Below, one piece after another: positions 1 through 7,976 of a DNA stretch of 64,000 bases. How positions within the stretch are numbered: the stretch's first letter is position 1; the number at the start of each line of letters is the position of its first letter. Source of the DNA: Ottowia sp. (GTDB taxonomy: Bacteria > Pseudomonadota > Gammaproteobacteria > Burkholderiales > Burkholderiaceae_C). The stretch is taken from positions 1,752,001-1,816,000 of the forward strand of contig NZ_JADJCO010000003.1 of assembly GCF_016703145.1 (NCBI RefSeq), written 5' to 3'. The notes below the pieces were generated by a model. It ran no database searches. It had not been told where the DNA came from and worked only from the letters and a program-made list of their open reading frames with translations. Position numbers and translations under genes: made by a program.

Positions 1-69
1 CGCGCATTCCGCAGGACCCTGGGCACCACGCCGGCCGAGTACCGCAGCCGGTTCAGGACAGTGTGCTGA
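1..69 (+). CDS. C-terminal end of an AraC-family (GlxA-like) regulator, cut by window edge
   Basis: The first 23 codons are open from the window edge and end in TGA at 67-69. They read RAFRRTLGTTPAEYRSRF followed by a short tail. This is the second-helix end of the AraC/XylS DNA-binding domain (pattern F-R-R-x-x-G-x-x-P-x-x-Y-R). The TTPAEYR wording is typical of GlxA-like members with an N-terminal amidase-like domain, but that domain lies outside the window. What it controls cannot be told from this end. Confidence 0.6.
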   Translation, partial: RAFRRTLGTTPAEYRSRFRTVC

Positions 70-93
70 TCGCGCCCGCCTCGCCTGTCACTA

Positions 94-729
94 TCAGATC
101 GTAACTGCAACCTGCAGCGCTCTGCGCTCGAACCGCTCGGTCGCCGGAGTGGCTTGTACGTAGGGCCGCTGGAGGTACGTCACGACCTCGTAGGGGCCGT
201 CGGCGAGCGATCGCATACTGAGTCCCCATCCGTGAGCGCGCTCGATGCGCGATTGCGTAGAGATTCCCACGCCATAGCCTGCGGCGACCTTGAGCGCCAG
301 CATCTCGAAGGAAGCCACGTACTGCGTGCTCTGCTGCCTCACCGCAGGAAGTGAAGACAACCGCTGATCCAGCAAAGGGCAACTCTCTGCCTGCCAGCGG
401 AAGACAGGGTGATCCAGCAAATCGGCGATCGCGAGCTTGGCGTGATCCATCAAGGAGGATCGCAACGGCATAGCAACTGCCATGTGCTCGATCCACAAGG
501 GTTGTGTATGGAGAGCCGAATCGGTCGCTCCTTGAAGCGACATCGCTGCGTCGTAATGGCCATCCTTCAGTCCCGCAAGAATCTCGTCACCTCTGACCTC
601 AAGGAGCGCTATGGTGACCTCTGGCTCTTCGGCGCGTTGGAGCGCAAGCAGGTCCGAAAGCCTCGATGACGTTACGCCTGGCGCTATCGCAAGCCTGAGA
701 TGGGGAGGTTGGCTGATGACGGTGGGCAT
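94..729 (-). CDS. LysR-type effector-binding protein without a helix-turn-helix domain
   Basis: The 211-residue product is a LysR substrate-binding domain only. It starts directly at the first domain strand (HLRLAIAPG) and ends with the usual last strand (VVTYLQRP). The N-terminal winged helix of about 90 residues is absent. The ATG at 727-729 is followed at once by domain sequence, so the missing part is not a start-site error. A second gene at 7977-8626 has the same domain limits and the same divergent partner, so this form seems inherited rather than a fresh truncation. It is transcribed away from the XRE-type gene at 849 across a shared spacer with a palindrome at 803-823. I infer a ligand sensor acting with the XRE protein; the ligand is unknown. 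Confidence 0.75.
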   Translation of the reverse strand: MPTVISQPPHLRLAIAPGVTSSRLSDLLALQRAEEPEVTIALLEVRGDEILAGLKDGHYDAAMSLQGATDSALHTQPLWIEHMAVAMPLRSSLMDHAKLAIADLLDHPVFRWQAESCPLLDQRLSSLPAVRQQSTQYVASFEMLALKVAAGYGVGISTQSRIERAHGWGLSMRSLADGPYEVVTYLQRPYVQATPATERFERRALQVAVTI

Positions 730-802
730 GTGAGCCTATAAAAGCGAAAAAGCAGATCAGGTTCAGCCAACATGAATTAATAGAGTGAAGTTTAACGTCT
801 AT

Positions 803-823
803 AACTTTAACGTGGTTAATTTT
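803..823. promoter_or_regulatory. Imperfect palindrome between divergent regulators (candidate operator)
   Basis: AACTTTAAC, then GTG, then GTTAATTTT form an imperfect 9-bp inverted repeat. The equivalent spacer at 8670-8690 carries the same sequence as a perfect repeat around the same GTG centre. Conservation of position and centre in both modules supports a protein-binding site for the divergent gene pair. The likely binder is the XRE-type protein, by inference. Confidence 0.5.
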
Positions 824-848
824 TGCGGATTATTCGACGCTTCTGCTG

Positions 849-1142
849 ATGCAGAAGCCCACTATTCAGCCAGGTCGTCCCGCTGGCACATCTACGTATG
901 AGTCCGCTCCAGCAATGGCGTTTGGGCAGGCCGTACGCGCAGCGCGTGTCGCTCAAGCAATCGCTCAAGACGAGTTCGCAGCCCTGGCAGGCATTTCGCG
1001 CTCGCACATGGGCAAGATCGAGCGTGGCGAGCATGTACCCACGCTCCCCCTCATACTTAAAATTTCCATGGCGCTCAAGATCAGTGCGGCCGAATTGATC
1101 GCGGCAACGGAAAGCAATCTTCGCAATCCAACCGAGGCCTGA
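849..1142 (+). CDS. Small XRE-family helix-turn-helix protein
   Basis: The product has 97 residues. Residues about 25-88 form a Cro/C1-type helix-turn-helix: FGQAVRAARVAQAIAQDEFA, then LAGISRSHMGKIERGEHVP, then a third helix LILKISMALKISAAEL. The fold matches small phage or mobile-element repressors. The N-terminal 24 residues are low in structure. It is divergent from the LysR-type sensor at 94-729 and convergent with the truncated LysR gene at 1174. A paralogue with the same layout sits at 8727-9002. I infer DNA binding at the palindrome in the upstream spacer. No ligand or enzyme domain is present. Confidence 0.8.
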   Translation: MQKPTIQPGRPAGTSTYESAPAMAFGQAVRAARVAQAIAQDEFAALAGISRSHMGKIERGEHVPTLPLILKISMALKISAAELIAATESNLRNPTEA

Positions 1143-1173
1143 GATCGAGCGTTCCGAAGGGCAGCACCTTCCC

Positions 1174-1531
1174 TCAGTCACCCGAGTGTTCGCGCAGGCG
1201 CACGATAAATCGCTCCAGCGCCTCCGGCAAGTCGTCGCTATCGGGCCGAAGCAGATAGGTGGTGATCACCGCCGAATCAACGGCCAGGGGACGGACTACG
1301 ACATCAGGACGCTGGCTGACTGCGATCCTGGCCGCGGTTGTGAAGCCGACACCATAGCCTGCGCCAACCAAGGTGAGCATCATGTCGAGCGAAGACACCT
1401 GCTCAGCGACGTTGGGTTCACGTTCCAGCGGCCGCAAGAGCCGGGCCAGTTCACGGCAGTAGCCTTCGCATACCTGTGGGTTGCACAGCACCAGAGGATG
1501 GCAGGCGAGTTCGTGCAGGGGAATCTTCTTG
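1174..1531 (-). pseudogene. LysR-family regulator, 5' part removed by IS6 insertion
   Basis: About 115 C-terminal residues of a LysR substrate-binding domain remain (IPLHELACHPLVLCNPQV to VRLREHSGD). They match the C-terminal third of the intact LysR at 9026-9916 closely (VVVRPLAV, AVITTYLLR, GAGYGVGF). Coding sequence stops exactly at the IS6 left end (1532), so the DNA-binding domain and first half are lost. The open frame runs a few codons into the insertion sequence, so a junk-capped fragment could be read, but it would not regulate. It is part of the first copy of the duplicated sensor/XRE/LysR module. Confidence 0.85.
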
Positions 1532-2355
1532 GGTTCTGTCGCGTTGCCAGTTGATAAACGAGTTTGGGGTAGGAACGGATGCCAGTTCTTCAAACGGGAC
1601 GGATTTGTCCTGACAATACATAAAACTGGTCGGCAAAAGACAGCTTGATACCGCCTTCCAGCAGGAGCTGACCTTTGCGGATCATGTGCATCAGCTCGAT
1701 GCCGGCCAGGACATTTTTGGCGGCTCGAAATGACTTGAAGTTGAGCATTGGTTTGGTGACCCGTTTGATGGCCCGATGGTCCTGCTCCACGATGTTGTTC
1801 AGGTATTTGATTTGCCGCACGATGATCGGCATTTCGCCTCGGGCATTGATCTCATCCATGGCTGCCTTGTTGGCGCTGCTCTTGTCCAGGGTGACCTTCT
1901 CGGGAACACCGCTGGCCTTCATGGCCTTGTCAAAGAAGCGCACGGCTGCGGCCTTGTCGCGCTGGGCCGTCAGCAGAAAGTCGACCGTCTTTCCCTCCTT
2001 GTCCACTGCGCGGTAGAGGTATTTCCAGACGCCTTTGACCTTGATATAGGTTTCGTCCATGCGCCAGCTGCCGCCCACCGGGCGCTTGTGTTTGCGAAAG
2101 ACTTTTTCAAGCAATGGAAGAAACCGGATCGCCCAGCGGTTGATAGAGGAATGGTCGACAAACACACCTCGTTCCTGCATCATTTCCTCCAGGTGGCGGT
2201 AGCTCAACGGATACGCTGCATACCAGCGAATGCACACCAGAATGACGTCGATTGGGAAGCGCATTCCTTTGGTCGCCAGCATCTCGTTCAAACCTTTTCA
2301 GTCAAAGTGCTCAGCATAGACGAGCAAGTTGCTTGACCGTCAACGCGACAAAACC
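1532..2355 (-). mobile_element. IS6-family insertion sequence, copy A
   Basis: The 824-bp element starts GGTTCTGTCGCGTTG and ends CAACGCGACAAAACC, which are near-perfect inverted ends. It carries one transposase gene on the minus strand. It matches copy B at 5533-6356 at an offset of exactly 4001, and both lie in the same orientation. No 8-bp target duplication is visible around it, as expected if IS6 co-integration or deletion rearranged the flanks. One extra G/C pair at each end could belong to the element. Confidence 0.9.
1590..2291 (-). CDS. IS6-family DDE transposase (copy A)
   Basis: The product has 233 residues, the usual length for IS6/IS26-type transposases. It opens with a short helix-turn-helix region (YPLSYRHLEEMMQERGV) and has the DDE catalytic core: Asp in WRMDETYIKVKG, Asp in VTLDKSSANKAA and Glu in VEQDHRAIKR. 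The C-terminus LSGQIRPV lies about 60 bp inside the element end. The protein is identical in sequence to the one at 5591-6292. IS6 enzymes form co-integrates between element copies and can delete neighbouring DNA, which fits the truncated genes on both outer sides. Confidence 0.95.
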   Translation of the reverse strand: MNEMLATKGMRFPIDVILVCIRWYAAYPLSYRHLEEMMQERGVFVDHSSINRWAIRFLPLLEKVFRKHKRPVGGSWRMDETYIKVKGVWKYLYRAVDKEGKTVDFLLTAQRDKAAAVRFFDKAMKASGVPEKVTLDKSSANKAAMDEINARGEMPIIVRQIKYLNNIVEQDHRAIKRVTKPMLNFKSFRAAKNVLAGIELMHMIRKGQLLLEGGIKLSFADQFYVLSGQIRPV

Positions 2356-2544
2356 CCTCGTTCCTGCATCATTTCCTCCAGGTGGCGGTAGCTCAACGGA
2401 TACGCTGCATACCAGCGAATGCACACCAGAATGACGTCGATTGGGAAGCGCATTCCTTTGGTCGCCAGCATCTCGTTCAAACCTTTTCAGTCAAAGTGCT
2501 CAGCATAGACGAGCAAGTTGCTTGACCGTCAACGCGACAAAACC
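2356..2544 (-). mobile_element. Truncated third IS6 end, in tandem with copy A
   Basis: From about 2357 to 2544 the sequence repeats the last 190 bp of copy A: the 5' end of the transposase gene (EEMMQERGV back to MNEM) and the terminal CAACGCGACAAAACC. It abuts copy A head to tail. It encodes only the first 45 or so residues of the transposase and lacks the other end, so it is not mobile alone. It probably marks an older IS6 copy into which copy A was placed or with which it recombined. Confidence 0.85.
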
Positions 2545-3038
2545 GAAAAATCCGGCCTCAGCTCTTGCTGTGACTGTGTATTCAGCTACTAAATTCAAAG
2601 CATTCAATTGAGTCAATGTTGTCTCCTCTGTCGATATATCAGCGCCGGGGCACTTCAACCATTCAGCCCCGCTGCCTTGAGTGCTGGATTCTGTTTGTTG
2701 TTTATGCAAAGTTCGTTGTCTGCTTTCTAAAGAGAATTGCATTGATCTCTATAGATAGAACTGGCCATGGATCGCTCTACAACGTGCACCTAGTGCGTCT
2801 TGCTCTTATTAGGAGCATATCAACTCGGTGGTCAGTATTTTTTGTGCACTTGGTAAAATATTAATACTATTTCAAATGAAATAAGTTTTAATAATATTTA
2901 TTGACCTATGCAGCATCAGAACTCATCTTGCAAATATAGCGAGCTATTTATTATTTTTATCGATGTTACCGGCCAAGAGTCTTTATAGATTGAAGAAATT
3001 CATTTACTCAATGACCAGTAACGATCAACGTAGCTTGT
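2545..3038. other. AT-rich non-coding stretch downstream of pcaG
   Basis: This 494-bp stretch is clearly richer in A and T than the flanks, with runs such as TTAATAATATTTATTGACC near 2890. I find no gene with family similarity. The short open frames here lack ribosome sites and domain content. It is probably donor DNA that came with pcaHG. Confidence 0.5.
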
Positions 3039-3626
3039 TTACACGTCGAAAAATACGCTTTCGCCTTCGCCTTGAAGTCTGATTGAAATTTCATAGCAAT
3101 CTGGTTCGATTTCCTTGGCAATCAGTTTCGACCGGAGATCTTCTGGAATGGAATTCAGAACTGGATCGCTCTTGTTCGCCTCCTCATCATCGAAATACAC
3201 CCGCGTGTACAGGTGGCGATTCAATCCTTTGCCGAAAATCGAAACAGCAACGTGCGGCGCCTGAATAACTCCATCCCGCATCGGGGCTCCACCTGGTTTC
3301 ACCGTTTCGAAAGAAAATAGGCCTAAAGCATCGCACATCGCGCGACCAAAACCTTTGAACTCGGCGGTCTTGAGTAAGGGATGATGGCCTGAAAACCGAC
3401 CGAGTCCATCCGGTTGCCAGATTTCTATCAGCGCGTCTGGAACTGGAAGTCCATCACCATCAAGAACGGTGCCACGCAATGTAATATGCTTTCCCTCGAC
3501 ATCTTTCGTCACCAGCGAATTTGATGCCAACATGCGAAACTTGTAATTAACCGGGCTAAGGCAGTATGCATAGAACGGACCGACTGTTTGAGACGGCGTA
3601 ATTGTCTTAGGCTTATTTGTGACCAT
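3039..3626 (-). CDS. pcaG: Protocatechuate 3,4-dioxygenase alpha subunit
   Basis: The product has 195 residues. With PcaH it forms the iron(III) intradiol dioxygenase that opens protocatechuate to 3-carboxy-cis,cis-muconate in the beta-ketoadipate pathway (established for the family). The start at 3624-3626 (MVTNKPKTITPSQTVGPFY) was chosen because PcaG proteins begin with the TPSQTVGPF block. The longer open frame upstream overlaps pcaH without family sequence. The intradiol core is present: DALIEIWQPDGLGRF, FETVKPGGAP, HVAVSIFGKGLNRHLYTRVYF. As expected for the alpha chain, the iron ligands are not conserved here. It starts one base after the pcaH stop, so the two are translated together. 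Confidence 0.93.
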   Translation of the reverse strand: MVTNKPKTITPSQTVGPFYAYCLSPVNYKFRMLASNSLVTKDVEGKHITLRGTVLDGDGLPVPDALIEIWQPDGLGRFSGHHPLLKTAEFKGFGRAMCDALGLFSFETVKPGGAPMRDGVIQAPHVAVSIFGKGLNRHLYTRVYFDDEEANKSDPVLNSIPEDLRSKLIAKEIEPDCYEISIRLQGEGESVFFDV

Positions 3627-3627
3627 T

Positions 3628-4353
3628 TTATGCCTCGATGTGTGTGTTTTTTTGACCGCGCAGCACGATGTCAAAACGGTAAGCGAGCGCCCACTCTGAC
3701 TTTGTTGCACTCATATCGAATTTGGCAATCATTGCTTCCCGAGATGATTCCGGCGCGGTACTGTAAATCATGTCATGCTGAATAAGTGGGTCACCCTCGA
3801 AATAGAGCTGTGTAACCAGTCGCGTCAGGAATGATGGGCCAAACAACGACAAATGAATGTGTGCAGGTCGCCAGTAATTATTTAGCCCCATGATTGGATA
3901 AGGGCCCGGCTTGATGGTGGTGAACGTGTAAGTGCCGTCGTCTGCCGTTACCGTACGTCCCGCGCCGTAAAAGTTCGGATCAAGTGGTGCCGGGTGAGAG
4001 TCCAGAGCATGAATGTAGCGGCCAGCAGCATTGGCCTGCCAGATTTCAATCAGAGTGTTCGGAATTGCGCGGCCGTCCTCGTCCATAACCTGTCCATGCA
4101 CGAAGATACGCTCACCGATCGGCTCGCCTTCGCCCTGCTTAGTCAAGTCATTGTCAAGGGGCTGCACAGAATCATGCCCGTAGATTGGACCGGACAACTC
4201 TGTGAGAGTATGAGGGATCACCCGAAGAGGACGATGCGGCGCGCGCTTGCGGGTGAAAACGTAGCTTGGAGTAAGCATCGGAGGATGTGCCCGAGTGCTT
4301 TCTAGGGGGTAATCTGTAGAGATCTCTAGCGGATTAGGTGTGTCCGTTATCAT
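3628..4353 (-). CDS. pcaH: Protocatechuate 3,4-dioxygenase beta subunit
   Basis: The 241-residue catalytic subunit carries the non-haem iron. All four expected iron ligands are visible: Tyr in NAAGRYIHA and Tyr in KPGPYP, exactly 39 residues apart as in the Pseudomonas enzyme, and both His in WRPAHIH. The active-site Arg of WRPAH is kept. The position after GPYP that is Trp in the Pseudomonas protein is Ile here, which may alter substrate fit. Downstream landmarks LVTQLYFEGDPLI and YRFDIVLRGQ are present. The gene leads a two-gene operon with pcaG and has a strong promoter at 4389-4417. No other pca genes, regulator or 4-hydroxybenzoate hydroxylase are in the window. It was carried in between IS6 copies. 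Confidence 0.95.
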   Translation of the reverse strand: MITDTPNPLEISTDYPLESTRAHPPMLTPSYVFTRKRAPHRPLRVIPHTLTELSGPIYGHDSVQPLDNDLTKQGEGEPIGERIFVHGQVMDEDGRAIPNTLIEIWQANAAGRYIHALDSHPAPLDPNFYGAGRTVTADDGTYTFTTIKPGPYPIMGLNNYWRPAHIHLSLFGPSFLTRLVTQLYFEGDPLIQHDMIYSTAPESSREAMIAKFDMSATKSEWALAYRFDIVLRGQKNTHIEA

Positions 4354-4388
4354 GCTGTATGTTCCTTCATTGTGAACGATGTTTTCCT

Positions 4389-4417
4389 ATAGTAACCGCA
4401 AGATTAAGGAGCGTCAA
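4389..4417 (-). promoter_or_regulatory. Sigma-70-like promoter for pcaHG
   Basis: On the minus strand TTGACG (4417-4412) and TACTAT (4394-4389) are separated by 17 bases, the ideal spacing. The -10 lies about 35 bases upstream of the pcaH ATG at 4351-4353, which is preceded by GAAGGAAC. The -35 hexamer lies within a few bases of a CTAG (4418-4421) that may be the insertion point of the IS5-family element, so the promoter could be complete in the donor or partly built by the insertion. Confidence 0.6.
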
Positions 4418-4421
4418 CTAG

Positions 4422-5531
4422 GTATTTGCCCTAGCTGGGCAGTGCCGTGGCAACGGCCCCTCCGCTGACGGGTGACATTCGGGCAAGTTCCTGAGGAACC
4501 TCTGCACGAATCCCCCGAACCCGTGGTTGCCTGAGTCTGTATGAGCCCCGACGATACGAACCATGAAGCAAACCAGCCTGTGCCTGCCAAACTCCTCCAA
4601 GCGTACGCGCAAGCGCGAGTTCCTGGAATCGATGGAACGCGTGGTCCCCTGGGGTGATCTGGTCTCACTGATCGAGCCGTACGCACCGGAGTCTGGCCGC
4701 CGCGGCCAGCAGCCCTTCGCTGTGGAGGCCATGCTGCGCATCCACTTCATGCAGCAGTGGTTCAACCTTTCGGATCCGGCGATGGAAGAAGCCTTGCACG
4801 ACGTGCCCGTGTTCCGCGACTTCGCAGGCCTGACCAACTGGGCTGACGCGTTGCCCAGCGAATCCAGCATCCTGCGCTTTCGCCACCTGCTGGAGCGCCA
4901 CAAGCTGGCCGAGCAGATCCTGGCCACGGTCAATGGGTTGCTCAGTGCCAAGGGGTTGCTGCTCAAGTCCGGCACGGTGGTGGACGCCACGCTGATCGCT
5001 GCACCCAGTTCGACAAAGAACCGTGATGGCGGGCGAGATCCCGAGATGCACCAGAGCAAGAAGGGGCAGCAGTGGTACTTCGGCATGAAGGCGCACATCG
5101 GGGTGGATGCCGAGTCGGGTCTGGTGCACACGGTGCAAGGCACGGCTGGCAACGTCAATGACGTGGTGCAGGCCAACAGCTTGCTGCACGGCGAGGAGAC
5201 GGTGGTGTTCACCGATGCGGGTTATCAAGGTGCGGACAAGCGCCCTGACGCCACGCCGGGTGTGACCTGGCACGTGGCGATGCGTCCCGGCAAGCGCCGG
5301 GCACTGGACCCGGAGAACAGCCCGGCCGATGCGCTGCTCGACAAGATCGAGCGGCTCAAGGCGGGAGTGCGCGCGAAGGTGGAGCATCCGTTTCGGGTGA
5401 TCAAGCGCCAGTTCGGACACGTGAAGGTGCGCTACCGGGGGTTGAAGAAGAACACGGCGCAGTTGAAGACGCTGTTTGCACTGTCCAACCTGTGGATGGT
5501 GAGGCAGAAGGTGCAGGCGCTGGGGGGATGA
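4422..5531 (+). mobile_element. IS5-family insertion sequence, right end lost
   Basis: An IS5-type transposase gene is preceded by about 140 bp of left-end sequence. The exact left terminus is uncertain: CTAG, the favoured IS5-group target, occurs at 4418-4421 and again at 4431-4434. The right terminus is missing because IS6 copy B begins one or two bases after the transposase stop codon at 5529-5531. The element is therefore immobile on its own but may move within the IS6-bounded unit. Confidence 0.75.
4563..5531 (+). CDS. IS5-family transposase
   Basis: The product has 322 residues. The N-terminal part (FLESMERVVPWGDLVSLIEP, VEAMLRIHFMQQWFNLSDP) is the DUF772-type domain of IS5 transposases. 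The DDE core is visible: Asp in VVDATLIAAP, Asp in VFTDAGYQGA, and Glu in KVEHPFRVIKRQFG. The start ATG at 4563 gives MKQTSLCLPN. The stop codon touches IS6 copy B, so the protein is complete although the element is not. Confidence 0.93.
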   Translation: MKQTSLCLPNSSKRTRKREFLESMERVVPWGDLVSLIEPYAPESGRRGQQPFAVEAMLRIHFMQQWFNLSDPAMEEALHDVPVFRDFAGLTNWADALPSESSILRFRHLLERHKLAEQILATVNGLLSAKGLLLKSGTVVDATLIAAPSSTKNRDGGRDPEMHQSKKGQQWYFGMKAHIGVDAESGLVHTVQGTAGNVNDVVQANSLLHGEETVVFTDAGYQGADKRPDATPGVTWHVAMRPGKRRALDPENSPADALLDKIERLKAGVRAKVEHPFRVIKRQFGHVKVRYRGLKKNTAQLKTLFALSNLWMVRQKVQALGG

Positions 5532-5532
5532 G

Positions 5533-6356
5533 GGTTCTGTCGCGTTGCCAGTTGATAAACGAGTTTGGGGTAGGAACGGATGCCAGTTCTTCAAACGGGA
5601 CGGATTTGTCCTGACAATACATAAAACTGGTCGGCAAAAGACAGCTTGATACCGCCTTCCAGCAGGAGCTGACCTTTGCGGATCATGTGCATCAGCTCGA
5701 TGCCGGCCAGGACATTTTTGGCGGCTCGAAATGACTTGAAGTTGAGCATTGGTTTGGTGACCCGTTTGATGGCCCGATGGTCCTGCTCCACGATGTTGTT
5801 CAGGTATTTGATTTGCCGCACGATGATCGGCATTTCGCCTCGGGCATTGATCTCATCCATGGCTGCCTTGTTGGCGCTGCTCTTGTCCAGGGTGACCTTC
5901 TCGGGAACACCGCTGGCCTTCATGGCCTTGTCAAAGAAGCGCACGGCTGCGGCCTTGTCGCGCTGGGCCGTCAGCAGAAAGTCGACCGTCTTTCCCTCCT
6001 TGTCCACTGCGCGGTAGAGGTATTTCCAGACGCCTTTGACCTTGATATAGGTTTCGTCCATGCGCCAGCTGCCGCCCACCGGGCGCTTGTGTTTGCGAAA
6101 GACTTTTTCAAGCAATGGAAGAAACCGGATCGCCCAGCGGTTGATAGAGGAATGGTCGACAAACACACCTCGTTCCTGCATCATTTCCTCCAGGTGGCGG
6201 TAGCTCAACGGATACGCTGCATACCAGCGAATGCACACCAGAATGACGTCGATTGGGAAGCGCATTCCTTTGGTCGCCAGCATCTCGTTCAAACCTTTTC
6301 AGTCAAAGTGCTCAGCATAGACGAGCAAGTTGCTTGACCGTCAACGCGACAAAACC
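5533..6356 (-). mobile_element. IS6-family insertion sequence, copy B
   Basis: This is a second full copy of the 824-bp element with the same ends as copy A, in direct orientation 4001 bp away. With copy A it brackets pcaHG and the truncated IS5 element. The left neighbour is the IS5 transposase stop codon. The right neighbour is the middle of an integrase gene. Matching 8-bp target repeats are absent. Confidence 0.9.
5591..6292 (-). CDS. IS6-family DDE transposase (copy B)
   Basis: The 233-residue protein is identical to that at 1590-2291, including the catalytic Asp, Asp and Glu. Exact identity points to recent copying or to homologous recombination between the copies. The direct orientation means that recombination could release a circle carrying pcaHG, IS5 and one IS6 copy. 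Confidence 0.95.
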   Translation of the reverse strand: MNEMLATKGMRFPIDVILVCIRWYAAYPLSYRHLEEMMQERGVFVDHSSINRWAIRFLPLLEKVFRKHKRPVGGSWRMDETYIKVKGVWKYLYRAVDKEGKTVDFLLTAQRDKAAAVRFFDKAMKASGVPEKVTLDKSSANKAAMDEINARGEMPIIVRQIKYLNNIVEQDHRAIKRVTKPMLNFKSFRAAKNVLAGIELMHMIRKGQLLLEGGIKLSFADQFYVLSGQIRPV

Positions 6357-7934
6357 CGCCAAAGCACCCTCTCGCAGATCCTGCGGATTTTCGGCAAGGA
6401 CGTGCTGCCCACCCTTGGCAAGATGTCGATCTACGACATTCGCCGGCCCCAGCTTCTGGGCGTCCTGGCAAGAATCGAGGAACGCAAGGCTTTCACCACG
6501 GCAGAAAAGGTCCGCACCTGGTTGAGTCAGTTGTTCCGCTATGCCCTCGTGATCGTCGAGGGGCTGGAAGCCAATCCGGCCTCCGACCTGGATGTGGTGG
6601 CGGAGCCCAAGCCCCCGGTGAGCCACAACCCGTACCTGCATCTGCCCGAGCTGCCAAACTTCCTCCAGAAGCTCCGGCGCTACAACCCGCGTGGCTGGCA
6701 AACCCAGCTCGGCATCCGGCTACTGTTCCTGACCGGTGTGCGCACCGGTGAGTTGCGGCTGGCAACCCCGGATCAGTTCGACCTGGACCGCGGCCTCTGG
6801 ATCATCCCGCCCCAGATCGTCAAGCAGCTTCAGGATGAGATGCGCAAGGCCGGCAAGCGCCCCCAGGACGTGCCGCCCTACATCGTGCCGCTGTCCCTTC
6901 AGGCCATCGAGATCGTGCGCTACCTCTTGGGGGTGATGCGGCCCGCCCAGGTTCATCTGCTCACACACCGCAGCGAACTTAAGAAGCGCGTCAGCGAGAA
7001 CACCCTCAATGCCGCCCTGAAGCGGATGGGCTACGAGGACCAACTGACCGGCCACGGCATCCGCGGGACCATCTCGACGGCGCTCAACGAGATCGGTTAT
7101 CCCAAGATTTGGGTGGACGCTCAGCTCTCGCACTCCGACCCGAACAAGGTGAGTTCGGCCTATAACCACGCCAAGTACGTAGAACCGCGACGTCGGATGA
7201 TGCAGGACTGGGCCGATCGCCTCGACCTGCTCGAGCAGGGTCAGGTGGAAGCCGCCAGTGCTCACCTCACCATTCGTATCGAAGGGGTGCCGGCGATGGC
7301 AGAAGACGAGCCTGTTGCCGCCGCCGCTGTGTTCCCTGAAGGCTCTGTGCCGCCTGTAGTGGCTGCTCCCATCGTCGTGACTCCGAACGACGCCGGAAGC
7401 ACGTTCCAGCGACTGTCGCAGGTGCCTCCGGCGCCCACGCGGGCGCCGGAACCGGAAGTGTCCGCAATTCAGCGCGAGCGCGAGGAAATGCTTGCTATGT
7501 ACGAGTCACCGAGCAGCCTGCCGGTCCCCCTGTTCGGCAAGCTGGCTGGGAAGTCCAAGGATCAGATCAACCGCGAGTTGAAGGCCGGCAAGCTGCTATC
7601 CATCAGTTTGGGCAACCGCGGGCAGCGCGTTCCCGACTGGCAACTGGTGCCGCTCAAGCACAAGCTGGCGCAGGTGCTCATGAACCAACGCCCGCACGCG
7701 GATTCGTGGGACCTGTACCGCATGCTGACCCAGCCGCACCCGGACCTGGGTGATCGCGCGGCCATTGATGCGGTCACGATGACCAACGTGCCCGCGATTG
7801 TCCGGGTCATCATGGGCGACTACCGGCACCATGCGGATGCGCCCGAGACTGTTGCTCCGCGGCCCATCCCTGAGGATGTGGGGCAGAGCGCCCGTCGGCT
7901 GGTGGATAGCACAGTGGTCTTTGAAGGGGCCTAA
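6357..7934 (+). pseudogene. Tyrosine-recombinase integrase, 5' end removed by IS6 copy B
   Basis: The frame enters from the IS6 end and becomes real integrase sequence at RQSTLSQILRIFGKDVLPTL, the middle of the arm/core-binding domain of a P4-like phage or ICE integrase. Catalytic residues are present: Arg in TGVRTGELRLA, His and Arg in GHGIRGTIS, His in QLSHSD, and the nucleophile Tyr in SAYNHAKY. The N-terminal arm-binding part (about 80-100 residues) is missing. After the catalytic domain comes a long proline/alanine-rich linker and a further C-terminal region of about 130 residues of unknown role. An in-frame start inside IS6 (6330) could give a shortened protein, but without the arm-binding part it should not integrate normally. 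Confidence 0.85.
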
Positions 7935-7976
7935 CCCTTGCGCTTCAACCCATGGTCGGGGTGAGGCGCCCGGGGG

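Noticed and set aside
1776..2336. Plus-strand open frame across IS6, repeated at 5777-6337
   Set aside because: It is the antisense of the transposase and is identical in both copies only because the element is.
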